Notes: generated from the letters alone by a model not told the origin. A DNA stretch of 64,000 nt from Pseudomonas viridiflava (GCF_900602065.1 NZ_UWFN01000328.1:62001-126000), one strand, 5' to 3'; positions 8,391-17,894 are shown, counted from the first letter of the stretch. Numbers and translations are program-made.

Positions 8391-8488
8391 GGTCAGCTTT
8401 CTCGCAGACGCTGCTTCGCAGCTTCTCTTAATGCAGGTATGATCGGGGTTTACGTTGTCCCAGCCAAGATAGTGGAAGTCGCCCACCG

Positions 8489-8998
8489 ATGCAAAACACC
8501 AAGCTCCTGCTAACCAGTTTCACCCTTGTGGGACTGCTCGCACTCGCCGGTTGTTCATTCCCCGGGGTTTACAAAATCGACATCCAGCAAGGCAATGTCG
8601 TCACGCAGGACATGATAGACCAGTTAAGGCCGGGAATGACCCGACGGCAAGTACGGTTTATCATGGGCAACCCTCTGTTGACCGATACTTTCCATGCCGA
8701 TCGCTGGGATTATCTGTACAGCCTGCAGCCTGGTGGCGGTGAACGTCAGCAGGAGCGTGTCTCGCTGATCTTCAATGGCAACGACCAACTGGTCAGCCTG
8801 TCAGGCGACTTCATGCCGGGCGTGAGCCGTGATGAAGCCATCCTTGGCAACGACGGTGGCTCTACCGTCACGCCACAGCAGCCTAAAGAAGAACCTGCCA
8901 AGCCAGGGTCGCTGCTGGACCAGATCCAGAAGGACGTCGACAAAGTCGAGACCGTTCCTGTTCCGACTCAGGAACCACTGGAAGTGTCGCCGCAGTAA
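8489..8998 (+). CDS. bamE: Outer membrane lipoprotein BamE/OmlA
   Basis: This is a small outer-membrane lipoprotein of the BAM beta-barrel assembly machine, called OmlA in Pseudomonas. It has 169 residues. A lipoprotein signal peptide ends LALAGC, giving lipidated Cys22. The SmpA/OmlA fold follows, with signature DQLRPGMTRRQVRFIMGNP and DRWDYLY. A Pro/Gln-rich C-terminal tail extends past the core domain. It is divergent from fur with 98 bp between starts and is followed by a strong terminator. OmlA was originally described as a fur-linked gene, which matches this context. Confidence 0.93.
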   Translation: MQNTKLLLTSFTLVGLLALAGCSFPGVYKIDIQQGNVVTQDMIDQLRPGMTRRQVRFIMGNPLLTDTFHADRWDYLYSLQPGGGERQQERVSLIFNGNDQLVSLSGDFMPGVSRDEAILGNDGGSTVTPQQPKEEPAKPGSLLDQIQKDVDKVETVPVPTQEPLEVSPQ

Positions 8999-9014
8999 CC
9001 CATACTGCAGCTAC

Positions 9015-9041
9015 AAAAAAGCCCGGCATGCCGGGCTTTTT
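9015..9041. terminator. Bidirectional terminator between bamE and rnfH
   Basis: AAAAAAGCCCGGCATGCCGGGCTTTTT is a perfect inverted repeat with A and T runs on both sides. It serves bamE from the left and rnfH from the right. Confidence 0.9.
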
Positions 9042-9073
9042 GCTGTCTGCGGGTTACAGAAAAAACAACGCGC

Positions 9074-9385
9074 CTAGCGCTCGCTGTCCTTTCGAGCCTT
9101 TGCGGCTTTGGCTGCCCGCAGGCGTCGGACCTCTTTGGGGTCGGCCAGCAGCGGGCGATAGATCTCAACGCGGTCGCCCTGCTCCAGCACACGCTCATGC
9201 CTGACCGCCCTGCCGAAGATACCCACAGGGCAATGAATCAGATCCAGCTCGGGAAACTCATTCCCTACGCCCGAAATCAGCAATGCCTGCTGAACTGTCG
9301 ACCCCACCGGCACCTCAACAGCACGCAGTGACTGCCGGTCCACACCGGCGTGCACTACCTCGACCGTGATCAGAGCCTCAGCCAT
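9074..9385 (-). CDS. rnfH: RnfH family ubiquitin-like protein
   Basis: A 103-residue protein of the RnfH/UPF0125 family, which has a beta-grasp fold and is conserved next to ratA. The conserved parts are ITVEVVHAG near the start, QQALLISGV, VGIFGRAV and DRVEIYRPLLADPKEVRR near the end. The ATG at 9383-9385 was chosen because MAEALITVEVV matches the family; the longer open frame is a shadow of ratA. It overlaps ratA by 8 nt, indicating translational coupling. Its precise biochemical role is unsettled. Confidence 0.9.
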   Translation of the reverse strand: MAEALITVEVVHAGVDRQSLRAVEVPVGSTVQQALLISGVGNEFPELDLIHCPVGIFGRAVRHERVLEQGDRVEIYRPLLADPKEVRRLRAAKAAKARKDSER

Positions 9386-9812
9386 GCAATTGTTTCGCTC
9401 GCTGGCAGAACGCATCCACCAACGTGTTCGCGGCCTGGTTGAACAGCGGCCCAAGCGTGGCCCGGACGATGGGACCTGCGTAATCAAACGACAGATCGAG
9501 GCTGATTTTGCAGGCTTTCTCGCCCAGCGCCTTGAATGTCCAGACGCCATGCAGTTGCTCGAAAGGCCCCTCCACCAGATCCATCACGATGGATTGGCCC
9601 GGTACTAGCGTGTTTTGCGTTACAAAATGTTGGCTCAGGCCGCCCTTGGCGATTTCCAGGCTGGCACGCATGTGCTCCTCGCCCACCTCCAGCACTTTAG
9701 CTGCAGAGCACCAGGGCAAGAATTCGGAGTAGCGCTCTACATCGTTGACCAGGTCATAGAGAGCCTTGGCCGGGTAAGGCAAAAGAGCGGAACGTTGGAT
9801 ATGCGTAGTCAT
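9378..9812 (-). CDS. ratA: RatA family START/COQ10-like protein
   Basis: A 144-residue member of the COQ10/START family, annotated as RatA. In E. coli RatA was reported to bind 50S subunits and block subunit association, while homologues of Coq10 bind ubiquinone. Features include HIQRSALLPYPAKALYDLVNDVERY, the PWCSAAKVLE segment and the C-terminal helix LVDAFCQRAKQLHG. The start was set at ATG 9810-9812, the family N-terminus MTTHIQRSALLPY. It is cotranscribed with rnfH (8-nt overlap) and diverges from smpB, the standard pseudomonad layout. Confidence 0.9.
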   Translation of the reverse strand: MTTHIQRSALLPYPAKALYDLVNDVERYSEFLPWCSAAKVLEVGEEHMRASLEIAKGGLSQHFVTQNTLVPGQSIVMDLVEGPFEQLHGVWTFKALGEKACKISLDLSFDYAGPIVRATLGPLFNQAANTLVDAFCQRAKQLHG

Positions 9813-10280
9813 GTCAGCGTCAATTCCAAAGCTGAGCGGCAAACACAACATGAATGCCGAACGGCGCCACATAGCGCATCAAAAAAACGTCAAAGCAAGG
9901 AGCGCCAAGGCCCGTCACTCAACCTGCGGATACTGCAAACACGCCTCACCGCAGTGAACGGCGTGATGAACACATCGACCCTGGCAAGCCAGCATCGGTT
10001 CGAATGAAATAAAAGTCACCTTCGCCTCACACCCATAAATACGGCGCACAAGCAGGCGCATTGTCCGGGATTCAATCATCGTGCTCAAGCGTGCAGCTTC
10101 CGGACAGACCGTGTGAAAACGTAGCGAGCGAAGGCAGGCCAAGGCAAAACAGGCGAAAAACGGCCGGGGTCGCGTCCGACTCTAGTGTCTAAATGAGCAT
10201 TTTTCGTCTGTTTTTAACGCAGTAATGTCGAGCGCAGTAGTTTTCGCACGGTCTGCGTAGCCGACTTTGAAGCGAGTCCC
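9813..10280. other. Intergenic region between ratA and smpB
   Basis: This ~470-bp divergent region has no reading frame I can support. A 75-codon open frame on the minus strand (9915-10142) is Cys-rich but has no ribosome site or recognisable family. The smpB -10 element is at its right end. Confidence 0.5.
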
Positions 10281-10286
10281 TATAAT
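10281..10286 (+). promoter_or_regulatory. -10 element of smpB with very short leader
   Basis: A perfect TATAAT followed by a GC-rich discriminator (GCGTCGCC) places the start of transcription within about 3-5 nt of the smpB ATG at 10296. No Shine-Dalgarno sequence fits in that space, and no good -35 is visible at 16-18 bp. The smpB mRNA may therefore be leaderless or nearly so from this promoter. Confidence 0.45.
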
Positions 10287-10295
10287 GCGTCGCCT

Positions 10296-10778
10296 ATGGC
10301 TAAGCTCAAGAAACACCCTACAGGGACCATCGCGCAAAATAAAAAAGCGCGTCACGATTACTTCATCGAACACAAGTTCGAGGCCGGTCTGGTCCTGGCT
10401 GGCTGGGAAGTAAAAAGTCTGCGTGCCAACAAGGTACAGCTGGTCGACAGTTACGTGCTGCTCAAAGATGGTGAGGCATGGCTGATGGGTAGCCATATTT
10501 CGCCACTGACGACTGCCAGCACGCACGTCATCGCTGACCCGACACGCACCCGCAAACTGCTGCTCAATGCACGCGAGCTTGAAAAGCTGACCTCATCGGT
10601 CCAGCAAAAAGGCTATGCATGCGTCGCGCTTTCCCTTTACTGGAAGCAGCACTTGATCAAGTGCGAAATTGCTCTGGGCAAAGGTAAAAAAGAATACGAC
10701 AAGCGCCATACCGAGCGTGAACGTGATTCTGATCGCGAGCTGCAACGGGCCGTGCGGACCAAGGGTAAGGATGATTAG
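10296..10778 (+). CDS. smpB: SsrA-binding protein SmpB
   Basis: SmpB binds tmRNA and carries it to stalled ribosomes for trans-translation. The protein has 160 residues. It starts MAKLKKHPTGTIAQNKKARH, the conserved N-terminus. The core includes FEAGLVLAGWEVKSLRA and the C-terminal Lys/Arg-rich tail GKKEYDKRHTERERDSDRE that occupies the decoding centre. The partner RNA, ssrA, lies 7.7 kb downstream in this window. There is no Shine-Dalgarno motif before the ATG, and a TATAAT ends 9 nt upstream. Confidence 0.97.
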   Translation: MAKLKKHPTGTIAQNKKARHDYFIEHKFEAGLVLAGWEVKSLRANKVQLVDSYVLLKDGEAWLMGSHISPLTTASTHVIADPTRTRKLLLNARELEKLTSSVQQKGYACVALSLYWKQHLIKCEIALGKGKKEYDKRHTERERDSDRELQRAVRTKGKDD

Positions 10779-10816
10779 GCTTAGCGCCTGATTCCCCTGC
10801 CCTGCTGGCTTGAACG

Positions 10817-10905
10817 GTAGGAGCGAATTTATTCGCGAAGAGGCCAGTACAGTCTAAATCTTCATCGGCTGTACGCACGCTTTCGCGAATGAATTCGCTC
10901 CCACT
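10817..10905. repeat. REP/BIME-type element, diverged copy
   Basis: GGAGCGAATTTATTCGCGAA on the left and its inverted partner TTCGCGAATGAATTCGCTCC on the right flank a different inner sequence from the copies at 7431 and 7806. It lies between the convergent smpB and lldR genes, where it may also end transcription. Confidence 0.8.
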
Positions 10906-10919
10906 GGTTTAGCGTCAAA

Positions 10920-11687
10920 TCACATCCCATTACGCCGCTCAGCCCGTGCCGTGCGCTGCACTTGCTGCCGAACCTCTTCCAGCACTTCCTGCACATACAA
11001 CAGGTGACGACTGGAAATATCACGCGCGTCGTCCGCTCGCCCTTCGATAATTGCCGTGTAAAGCTCCTGATGCTGACGGATCAGCATGTCGCGGGTTTCG
11101 CTGCGCTGCTTGTACATCCCGCCGATATTGATCACCACGTTGCGCTTGAGCAGGTCGAACAGACCGCGAATGGTGTGCAGCAGAATAGCGTTGTGGCTGG
11201 CTTCAGCGATCGCCATATGAAAGCTCGCATCAGCAGCGCCCTCTTCTGCCCGGCTGACTTCCCCCTCACGGCCATAACAGTCCTGCAACGTATCGAAGGC
11301 CTGGCGTAGACGCTCCCGGTCTACATCAGTCGCGCGCATGGCCGCGTAATACGCACAAGAGGCTTCAAGCGTATGGCGGAACTCCAGCAAGTCGCGCTGA
11401 GCATCCGGGCTGCTCTCCAGCAAATGCAGCAGCGGATCACTGAAGGTCGAGCCGATGTTCTCGACCACATAATTGCCGCCGCCCTGCCGGCTGACCAACA
11501 AGCCTTTGGCGGTCAATTTCTGGATGGCTTCACGCAAAGAAGGCCGGGAAACACCAAACTGCTCCGCCAGGGCCCGCTCGGCAGGCAGTCGCCCACCCGC
11601 CTTGAGCGTGCCCTCAAGAATCATTCGTTCCAACTGCTCGACAATATCGTCGGACAAACGGCGCTGACGCACCTGATCAAAGCCCAT
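10920..11687 (-). CDS. lldR: FadR/GntR-family lactate regulator (LldR-like)
   Basis: A 255-residue transcription factor, most likely the L-lactate-responsive repressor of the divergent lldPD-dld genes. The N-terminal GntR winged helix includes LPAERALAEQFGVSRPSLREAI. The C-terminal FCD ligand domain contains FHMAIAEASHN and the His-bearing SRHLLYVQEVLEEV. The ATG at 11685-11687 was chosen because a GGAG site lies 8 nt upstream; a GTG three codons earlier is possible. A perfect 17-bp palindrome of the FadR-family type lies in the divergent promoter region (11883-11899) and is its probable operator. Confidence 0.88.
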   Translation of the reverse strand: MGFDQVRQRRLSDDIVEQLERMILEGTLKAGGRLPAERALAEQFGVSRPSLREAIQKLTAKGLLVSRQGGGNYVVENIGSTFSDPLLHLLESSPDAQRDLLEFRHTLEASCAYYAAMRATDVDRERLRQAFDTLQDCYGREGEVSRAEEGAADASFHMAIAEASHNAILLHTIRGLFDLLKRNVVINIGGMYKQRSETRDMLIRQHQELYTAIIEGRADDARDISSRHLLYVQEVLEEVRQQVQRTARAERRNGM

Positions 11688-11835
11688 CACTCTCACTCCA
11701 CATCCCCGATCGCGTTACCGGGCCTGCGTATTCTGGCTGATTGCCGCCACTCGGACACCTGCCAGATGCCCCCTGAAATGGCGTATCAGATGCCGCTTTC
11801 ATAGGGTTCTCCTACGAAAGTTGCACGACCGCAAA

Positions 11836-11899
11836 TTGACACACCAATAGAGAGGCTTCTACGCTAGCGACTAGACATTGTAAATTGGTATTACCAATT
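11836..11899 (+). promoter_or_regulatory. lldP promoter region with LldR operator
   Basis: TTGACA at 11836-11841 is followed 18 bp later by TACGCT, a plausible sigma-70 promoter. Downstream, AATTGGTATTACCAATT (11883-11899) is a perfect palindrome with the GGT...ACC core used by GntR/FadR regulators. Repressor bound there would block elongation into lldP. The long leader (to 12096) holds no other gene that I can support. Confidence 0.65.
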
Positions 11900-12096
11900 A
11901 TCCAATGCCAGCGTGAGTGGCTAACCTCTACTGCGCTGCAAGCACCTTTCGCAATGATGAAGGGCTTGAACTGGTGAGCTGTGCGATTCGTTCGTCAGCA
12001 TCGGCACGACGTCAGCCACCCTGGGCGTCAGCTCGAAGCCTCGCACGTAAGACACGGAATACCGGGCCTATCCAAAAACAATTAGGGGCCACCCAT

Positions 12097-13788
12097 ATGC
12101 AAACCTGGCAACAGCTCTACACCCCCCTGGGCAGTCTTGGCCTTTCGGCCGCCGCTGCGCTCATACCGATTGTGTTTTTCTTTCTGGCGCTCGCCGTATT
12201 CAGGCTCAAAGGGCATGTCGCCGGGAGCATTACGCTGGTGTTGTCGATACTGGTAGCGATCTTTGCTTTCCAGATGCCTGCTGACATGGCACTCGCGGCC
12301 GCCGGGTATGGGTTTGCCTACGGGTTATGGCCTATCGCATGGATCATTGTCGCTGCGGTGTTTCTCTACAAACTGACGGTGAAGAGTGGTCAGTTCGAGA
12401 TCATCCGCAGCTCGGTCATGTCCATCACCGATGACCAGCGCATTCAGGTGCTGTTGATCGCGTTTTGTTTTGGAGCATTTCTTGAAGGCGCCGCTGGCTT
12501 CGGCGCACCGGTAGCGATTACTGCCGCGTTGCTGGTCGGCCTCGGCTTGAACCCGCTTTATGCGGCAGGCCTGTGTCTGATCGCCAACACCGCGCCTGTC
12601 GCCTTCGGCGCACTGGGCATTCCGGTGATTGTGGCGGGCCAGGTGTCGGGCATCGACCCGTTCAAGATTGGCGCCATGGCGGGGCGGCAATTGCCATTCC
12701 TGTCAGTGTTCGTGCCGTTCTGGCTGATGTTCATGATGGATGGCGTCAAAGGTGTCAAAGAGACGTGGCCTGCAGCGCTGGTTGCCGGCGTGAGCTTCGG
12801 GATCACCCAGTACCTGACCTCCAACTACATTGGCCCGGAACTGCCCGACATCACCTCGGCGCTGGTGAGCATGGTCGCCCTGACCTTTTTCCTTAAAGTC
12901 TGGCAGCCCAAAAAAGCCGGGGAAACCGAAATCAGCCAGTCAGGCGGTGCAGCGGTCATGGGTAGCCCGGGCGGTTTTGGTCAGCCACGCACATCGGTTA
13001 AATCGCCCTACACCGTGGGGCAGATCATCAAGGCATGGTCACCCTTCCTGATTCTCACCGTAATGGTCACCATCTGGACGCTGAAGCCCTTCAAGGCAAT
13101 GTTTGCCGCAGGCGGCGCGATGCAGGCATGGACGATGAACATTCCCATCCCGCATCTCGATCAACTGGTCATGAAAGTTGCACCTATCGTTGCCAACGCG
13201 ACGGCTATGCCTGCGGTGTACAAATTCGACCTGATCGCCGCCTCGGGTACCGCGATCCTGTTCTCGGCCATCCTCGCGATGTTCGTACTGCGGATCACAC
13301 CAAAGACAGGCCTGACCACGTTCAAAGAAACCCTCAAAGAGCTACGCTGGGCGATCATCTCCATCGGCATGGTGCTGGCCTTTGCCTTCGTCATGAACTA
13401 CTCGGGCATGTCCTCGACGCTGGCGCTGGTATTGGCCGGAACCGGCGCGGCCTTCCCGTTCTTCTCGCCATTCCTCGGCTGGCTGGGCGTGTTCCTGACG
13501 GGCTCGGATACGTCGTCCAACGCGCTCTTTGGCTCGTTGCAGGCGACCACCGCGCATCAGGTTGGCGTCAGCGATGTGCTGATGGTGGCGGCGAACTCCA
13601 CAGGCGGCGTGACAGGCAAGATGATTTCACCGCAGTCCATCGCGGTGGCTTGCGCGGCGACCGGACTGGTTGGCAAAGAATCTGACCTGTTCCGCTTCAC
13701 CCTCAAGCACAGCATTTTCTTCGCCACGATTATTGGCTGCATGACCTACGCCCAGGCGTACTGGTTCACCGGCATGCTGGTGCACTGA
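12097..13788 (+). CDS. lldP: L-lactate permease
   Basis: An inner-membrane proton-coupled lactate (and glycolate) permease of 563 residues with about a dozen hydrophobic segments. Recognisable parts are the N-terminus MQTWQQLYTPLGSLGLSAA, the FGAFLEGAAGFGAPVAI and GSDTSSNALFG motifs, and the C-terminal helix ending TGMLVH. The frame is open for 60 more codons upstream, but the ATG at 12097 follows AGGGG and matches the family N-terminus. It is the first gene of lldP-lldD-dld and is divergent from lldR. Confidence 0.95.
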   Translation: MQTWQQLYTPLGSLGLSAAAALIPIVFFFLALAVFRLKGHVAGSITLVLSILVAIFAFQMPADMALAAAGYGFAYGLWPIAWIIVAAVFLYKLTVKSGQFEIIRSSVMSITDDQRIQVLLIAFCFGAFLEGAAGFGAPVAITAALLVGLGLNPLYAAGLCLIANTAPVAFGALGIPVIVAGQVSGIDPFKIGAMAGRQLPFLSVFVPFWLMFMMDGVKGVKETWPAALVAGVSFGITQYLTSNYIGPELPDITSALVSMVALTFFLKVWQPKKAGETEISQSGGAAVMGSPGGFGQPRTSVKSPYTVGQIIKAWSPFLILTVMVTIWTLKPFKAMFAAGGAMQAWTMNIPIPHLDQLVMKVAPIVANATAMPAVYKFDLIAASGTAILFSAILAMFVLRITPKTGLTTFKETLKELRWAIISIGMVLAFAFVMNYSGMSSTLALVLAGTGAAFPFFSPFLGWLGVFLTGSDTSSNALFGSLQATTAHQVGVSDVLMVAANSTGGVTGKMISPQSIAVACAATGLVGKESDLFRFTLKHSIFFATIIGCMTYAQAYWFTGMLVH

Positions 13789-13857
13789 TGAAACGAGCGT
13801 CGGGCGCGCTCAGGTGCGCCCGACCTTCGCCCCACTTACTCGACGTTGTGAGAGCCC

Positions 13858-15003
13858 ATGATTATTTCTGCCTCCACTGACTACCGCGCCGCAGCGCAAC
13901 GCAAGCTGCCGCCCTTCCTGTTTCATTACGCCGACGGTGGCGCCTACGCCGAGCACACGTTGCGCCACAACGTCTCGGACCTTGCCAGCATTGCCCTGCG
14001 CCAGCGCGTGCTGAAAAACATGTCGGAACTGAGCCTGAATACCACGCTGCTCGGCGAAACCATGAGCATGCCCATAGCCTTGGCGCCCATCGGGTTGTGC
14101 GGCATGTACGCCCGCCGAGGCGAAGTACAGGCAGCACGCGCAGCCGCCAGCAAAGGCATCCCGTTCACCTTGTCCACAGTGTCGGTCTGCCCGATTGAAG
14201 AAGTCGCTCCCGCCATCGACCGCCCTATCTGGTTTCAGCTCTACGTGCTCAAGGACCGCGGTTTCATGCGCAACGCCCTTGAGCGGGCCAAGGCCGCCGG
14301 GGTCAAGACGCTGGTGTTCACGGTCGACATGCCGGTGCCCGGCGCTCGTTACCGCGACGCCCACCATGGCATGAGCGGCGCAAACGGCCCGATGCGCCGC
14401 ATATTGCAAGCCATGACGCACCCTCAATGGGCGTGGGATGTTGGCGTGAACGGTCGCCCCCATGATCTGGGCAACATCTCCACCTACCGCGGCAATCCCA
14501 CCGGGCTGGCCGACTACATTGGCTGGCTGGGCAATAACTTCGATCCGTCGATTTCCTGGAAAGACCTGGAATGGATTCGCGAAACCTGGGACGGGCCGAT
14601 GCTCATCAAAGGCATTCTTGACCCCGAAGACGCCCGCGATGCGGTGAAGTTCGGCGCCGACGGCATCATCGTGTCCAACCATGGCGGCCGTCAGCTCGAT
14701 GGCGTGCTGTCCAGCGCCCGTGCCTTGCCCGCCATTGCCGACGCGGTGAAGGGCGACTTGAAGATCCTCGCCGATTCAGGGATCCGCAGTGGCCTGGACG
14801 TGGTGCGAATGATCGCCCTCGGTGCCGATGCGGTGTTGATCGGCCGAGCGTTCATCTATGCCTTGGCCACCCACGGTGAAGCGGGAGTGAAAAACCTGCT
14901 CGACCTGTTTGAAAAGGAAATGCGCGTGGCCATGGTCCTGACTGGAGCCAAATCCATCAGCGAGATTTCTCGCGATTCACTGGTCCGTGAGCTGGGCGCT
15001 TAA
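13858..15003 (+). CDS. lldD: L-lactate dehydrogenase (FMN, quinone-linked)
   Basis: A membrane-associated FMN enzyme that oxidises L-lactate to pyruvate and passes electrons to quinone. The protein has 381 residues, the normal length. It shows the alpha-hydroxy-acid oxidase TIM-barrel signature SNHGGRQLDG near residue 275, containing the catalytic His and substrate-binding Arg. LADSGIRSGLDVVR and GADAVLIGRAFIYA form the FMN phosphate site. The start MIISASTDYRAAAQRKLP is the family N-terminus. It lies 69 bp after lldP and is probably in the same operon. Confidence 0.96.
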   Translation: MIISASTDYRAAAQRKLPPFLFHYADGGAYAEHTLRHNVSDLASIALRQRVLKNMSELSLNTTLLGETMSMPIALAPIGLCGMYARRGEVQAARAAASKGIPFTLSTVSVCPIEEVAPAIDRPIWFQLYVLKDRGFMRNALERAKAAGVKTLVFTVDMPVPGARYRDAHHGMSGANGPMRRILQAMTHPQWAWDVGVNGRPHDLGNISTYRGNPTGLADYIGWLGNNFDPSISWKDLEWIRETWDGPMLIKGILDPEDARDAVKFGADGIIVSNHGGRQLDGVLSSARALPAIADAVKGDLKILADSGIRSGLDVVRMIALGADAVLIGRAFIYALATHGEAGVKNLLDLFEKEMRVAMVLTGAKSISEISRDSLVRELGA

Positions 15004-15083
15004 GCCCGTACACCCTGAAGCAGCAAGCACGCGGCACGCCAGATGCTGCGGCACCCTAAAGCTGATTGCATGAGGAAGACCGT

Positions 15084-17894
15084 GTGAACCTCCCTGCCTC
15101 TTTCCTGAATGATGTCGCTCGGCTGATCCCCGCCGAGCGCCGCTTCGACGATCCGCTTTCAACGCTGGCATTCGGCACGGACGCAAGCTTCTACCGATTG
15201 ATCCCCAAGCTGGTGATTCGCGTTGAGTCCGAAGACGAAGTGGTCAGCCTGTTGAAACTGGCCCAGCGGCAAAACGTGTCGCTGACCTTTCGCGCAGCAG
15301 GCACCAGCCTTTCGGGCCAGGCCATCAGCGATTCGGTGCTGTTGGTACTCGGTGACAACTGGAACGGCCGCGAAGTACGCGAACACGGCACACAAATACG
15401 CCTGCAACCGGGCGTGATCGGCGCACAGGCCAACGCCTGGCTAGCACCTTACGGGCGCAAGATCGGGCCAGATCCGGCGTCTATCAATGCCTGCAAAATC
15501 GGCGGCATCGTGGCCAACAATGCCAGCGGCATGTGCTGCGGTACCGCGCAAAATACCTATCACACCCTGGCCGGCATACGCCTGGTGCTCGCCGACGGTA
15601 CGCGCATCGACACTGAAGATTTCAACAGCGTGGCTGCGTTTCGCACCAGCCACGCCGACCTGTTGGAGCAACTCGCCAGACTAAGCCGCGAGACCCGCGC
15701 CAATACCGAACTGGCCGCCAAGATTCGCCACAAATACCGTCTGAAAAACACCACCGGCCTGTCACTTAACGCCTTGGTGGATTTTGATGAGCCGCTGGAT
15801 ATCCTCAGCCACCTGCTAGTGGGTTCCGAAGGCACGCTGGGCTTTATCAGCGCGGTGACTTACGACACCGTCATCGATCATCCCAACAAAGCATCTGCCC
15901 TGATCGTCTTCCCGGATGTGGAAACCTGCTGCAACGCCGTCACCGTTTTGAAAAGCCAACCTGTAGCCGCCGTCGAACTGCTCGACCGACGCAGCATGCG
16001 CTCGGTGCAGGACAAACCCGGCATGCCCGCTTTCGTACGTGAACTGTCGGCGAACGCCTGCGCGCTACTGATCGAAGCCCGCGCCGCCTCGCGACCTTTA
16101 TTGCACGAGCAACTGGCGCAGATCATGGCTTCTATTGCGTCTTTTCCCGTAGAGAAACAAGTCGATTTTACCGAAGACCCGCTGGAAAACGCCCGCCTGT
16201 GGGCCATCCGCAAAGACACCTTTCCGGCGGTCGGTGCAGTGCGGCAGACCGGCACCACGGTGATCATCGAAGACGTCACCTTCCCCGTTGAGCAACTGGC
16301 CAACGGCGTGCGCCGCCTCATTGCGCTGTTCGACAAACACTACTACGACGAAGCCATTCTGTTCGGCCATGCTCTGGAAGGTAATCTGCACTTCGTGTTC
16401 ACTCAGGGCTTCAACAACCCGGAAGAAGTCGCCCGTTATCAAGCGTTCATGGAAGACGTTGCGCAACTGGTGGCGGTCGAGTTTGGCGGCTCGCTCAAAG
16501 CCGAGCACGGCACCGGCCGCAACATGGCCCCCTTCGTCGAACTGGAATGGGGCCACGATGCCTATCAACTGATGTGGCAACTCAAACGCCTGCTCGACCC
16601 CAACGGCATTCTCAACCCTGACGTGGTCCTGAGTGAGGACCCGCAAATCCATCTCAAGCACCTCAAGCCTTTACCCGCAGCCGATGAAATCATCGACAAG
16701 TGCATCGAGTGCGGCTTCTGCGAACCGGTCTGCCCCTCCAAAGGCCTGACCCTCAGCCCGCGACAACGCATCGTCATCTGGCGAGACATTCAGGCGCGCA
16801 AACGAGCGGGCACCATTACCGATGAGCTGGAAAAGGCCTACCACTATCAAGGCATCGAAACCTGCGCCGCCACCGGTCTGTGCGCACAGCGCTGCCCGGT
16901 AGGGATCAACACCGGCGAACTGGTCAAGAAACTGCGCAGCCAGGAAGCCAGTCATGCACAGGCTGCGGGCTGGATGGCCAATCATTTCAAGACAATGCTG
17001 CAAGGCGCACGCTTCACCCTGCATGCCGCCAATGGCGCACGCATGCTGCTTGGTGCGCCGCGTCTCGCCAAAATTTCCGCCGCGCTGAGCAAAGCCTCGG
17101 CCGGTCGAGTGCCGCAATGGTCCCCCGCCATGCCGCAGCCTGAACAAGCGATACGCTTCACCCCGCCCATCGAAGACCAACGTCCGCGAGTGGTTTACCT
17201 CGCAGCCTGTGTATCCCGGGTGATGGGGCCCGCAGCGGGTGATAAAGAACAAATGTCGCTACTGGATAAAACCCGTGGCCTGCTCGAAAAAGCAGGCTAC
17301 CAAGTGGTATTCCCCGAAGATCAGGACAACCTGTGCTGCGGTCAGCCTTTTGCGTCAAAAGGTTACAAGGAGCAAGCCGACAGCAAACGGGAGCAACTAC
17401 TCGCCGCGCTCGGCAAAGCCAGCCGGGGCGGGCTCGACCCCATCTATTGCGACACCAGCCCCTGCACCTTGCGCCTGGTTGAAAACCTCAAGGAAACCGG
17501 CCTTGATCTGTACGACCCCGTGCGCTTTATCCGCACCCATCTGCTCGACAAACTGACCTTCACGCCACAGCAAGAACCGATCGCCGTGCACGTCACGTGC
17601 AGCACTCAGCATCTGGGTGAAAGTCAGGCGCTGATCGAGCTGGCGCGCCTGTGCAGCATCAACGTCGTCATCCCTGAAGGCATTCATTGCTGCGGCTTTG
17701 CGGGCGACAAAGGCTTCACCACACCCGAGCTGAACGCCCATTCGCTGCGCACCCTCAAAGAGGCAGTCCAGCACTGCAACGAAGGCATCTCCACCAGCCG
17801 TACGTGTGAGATCGGCCTCTCACAACACGGCGGTATCGACTACCACGGGCTGGTGTATCTGGTAGATCGGGTCACACAAGCCAAAACTGCCTGA
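15084..17894 (+). CDS. dld: FAD/iron-sulphur D-lactate dehydrogenase
   Basis: A 936-residue oxidoreductase predicted to oxidise D-lactate to pyruvate at the membrane. An FAD-binding PCMH domain and FAD-linked C-terminal domain fill the first ~530 residues (TFRAAGTSLSGQ, GSEGTLGFIS, KAEHGTGRNMAPF). Two 4Fe-4S motifs follow, CIECGFCEPVC near 540 and CAATGLCAQRCPVG near 600. Cys-rich CCG repeats lie in the C-terminal third (CCGQPF, CCGFAG). The GTG at 15084 was chosen because GAGGAAG precedes it and MNLPASFLNDVARLIP fits homologues. It completes the lactate operon. Confidence 0.92.
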   Translation: MNLPASFLNDVARLIPAERRFDDPLSTLAFGTDASFYRLIPKLVIRVESEDEVVSLLKLAQRQNVSLTFRAAGTSLSGQAISDSVLLVLGDNWNGREVREHGTQIRLQPGVIGAQANAWLAPYGRKIGPDPASINACKIGGIVANNASGMCCGTAQNTYHTLAGIRLVLADGTRIDTEDFNSVAAFRTSHADLLEQLARLSRETRANTELAAKIRHKYRLKNTTGLSLNALVDFDEPLDILSHLLVGSEGTLGFISAVTYDTVIDHPNKASALIVFPDVETCCNAVTVLKSQPVAAVELLDRRSMRSVQDKPGMPAFVRELSANACALLIEARAASRPLLHEQLAQIMASIASFPVEKQVDFTEDPLENARLWAIRKDTFPAVGAVRQTGTTVIIEDVTFPVEQLANGVRRLIALFDKHYYDEAILFGHALEGNLHFVFTQGFNNPEEVARYQAFMEDVAQLVAVEFGGSLKAEHGTGRNMAPFVELEWGHDAYQLMWQLKRLLDPNGILNPDVVLSEDPQIHLKHLKPLPAADEIIDKCIECGFCEPVCPSKGLTLSPRQRIVIWRDIQARKRAGTITDELEKAYHYQGIETCAATGLCAQRCPVGINTGELVKKLRSQEASHAQAAGWMANHFKTMLQGARFTLHAANGARMLLGAPRLAKISAALSKASAGRVPQWSPAMPQPEQAIRFTPPIEDQRPRVVYLAACVSRVMGPAAGDKEQMSLLDKTRGLLEKAGYQVVFPEDQDNLCCGQPFASKGYKEQADSKREQLLAALGKASRGGLDPIYCDTSPCTLRLVENLKETGLDLYDPVRFIRTHLLDKLTFTPQQEPIAVHVTCSTQHLGESQALIELARLCSINVVIPEGIHCCGFAGDKGFTTPELNAHSLRTLKEAVQHCNEGISTSRTCEIGLSQHGGIDYHGLVYLVDRVTQAKTA

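Noticed and set aside
9915..10142. 75-codon Cys-rich frame between ratA and smpB
   Set aside because: It has no ribosome site or known family, and lies in a divergent promoter region.
11917..12096. N-terminal extension of the lactate permease
   Set aside because: The extra 60 codons are in frame but do not look like the permease N-terminus, and a proper ribosome site precedes the ATG at 12097.
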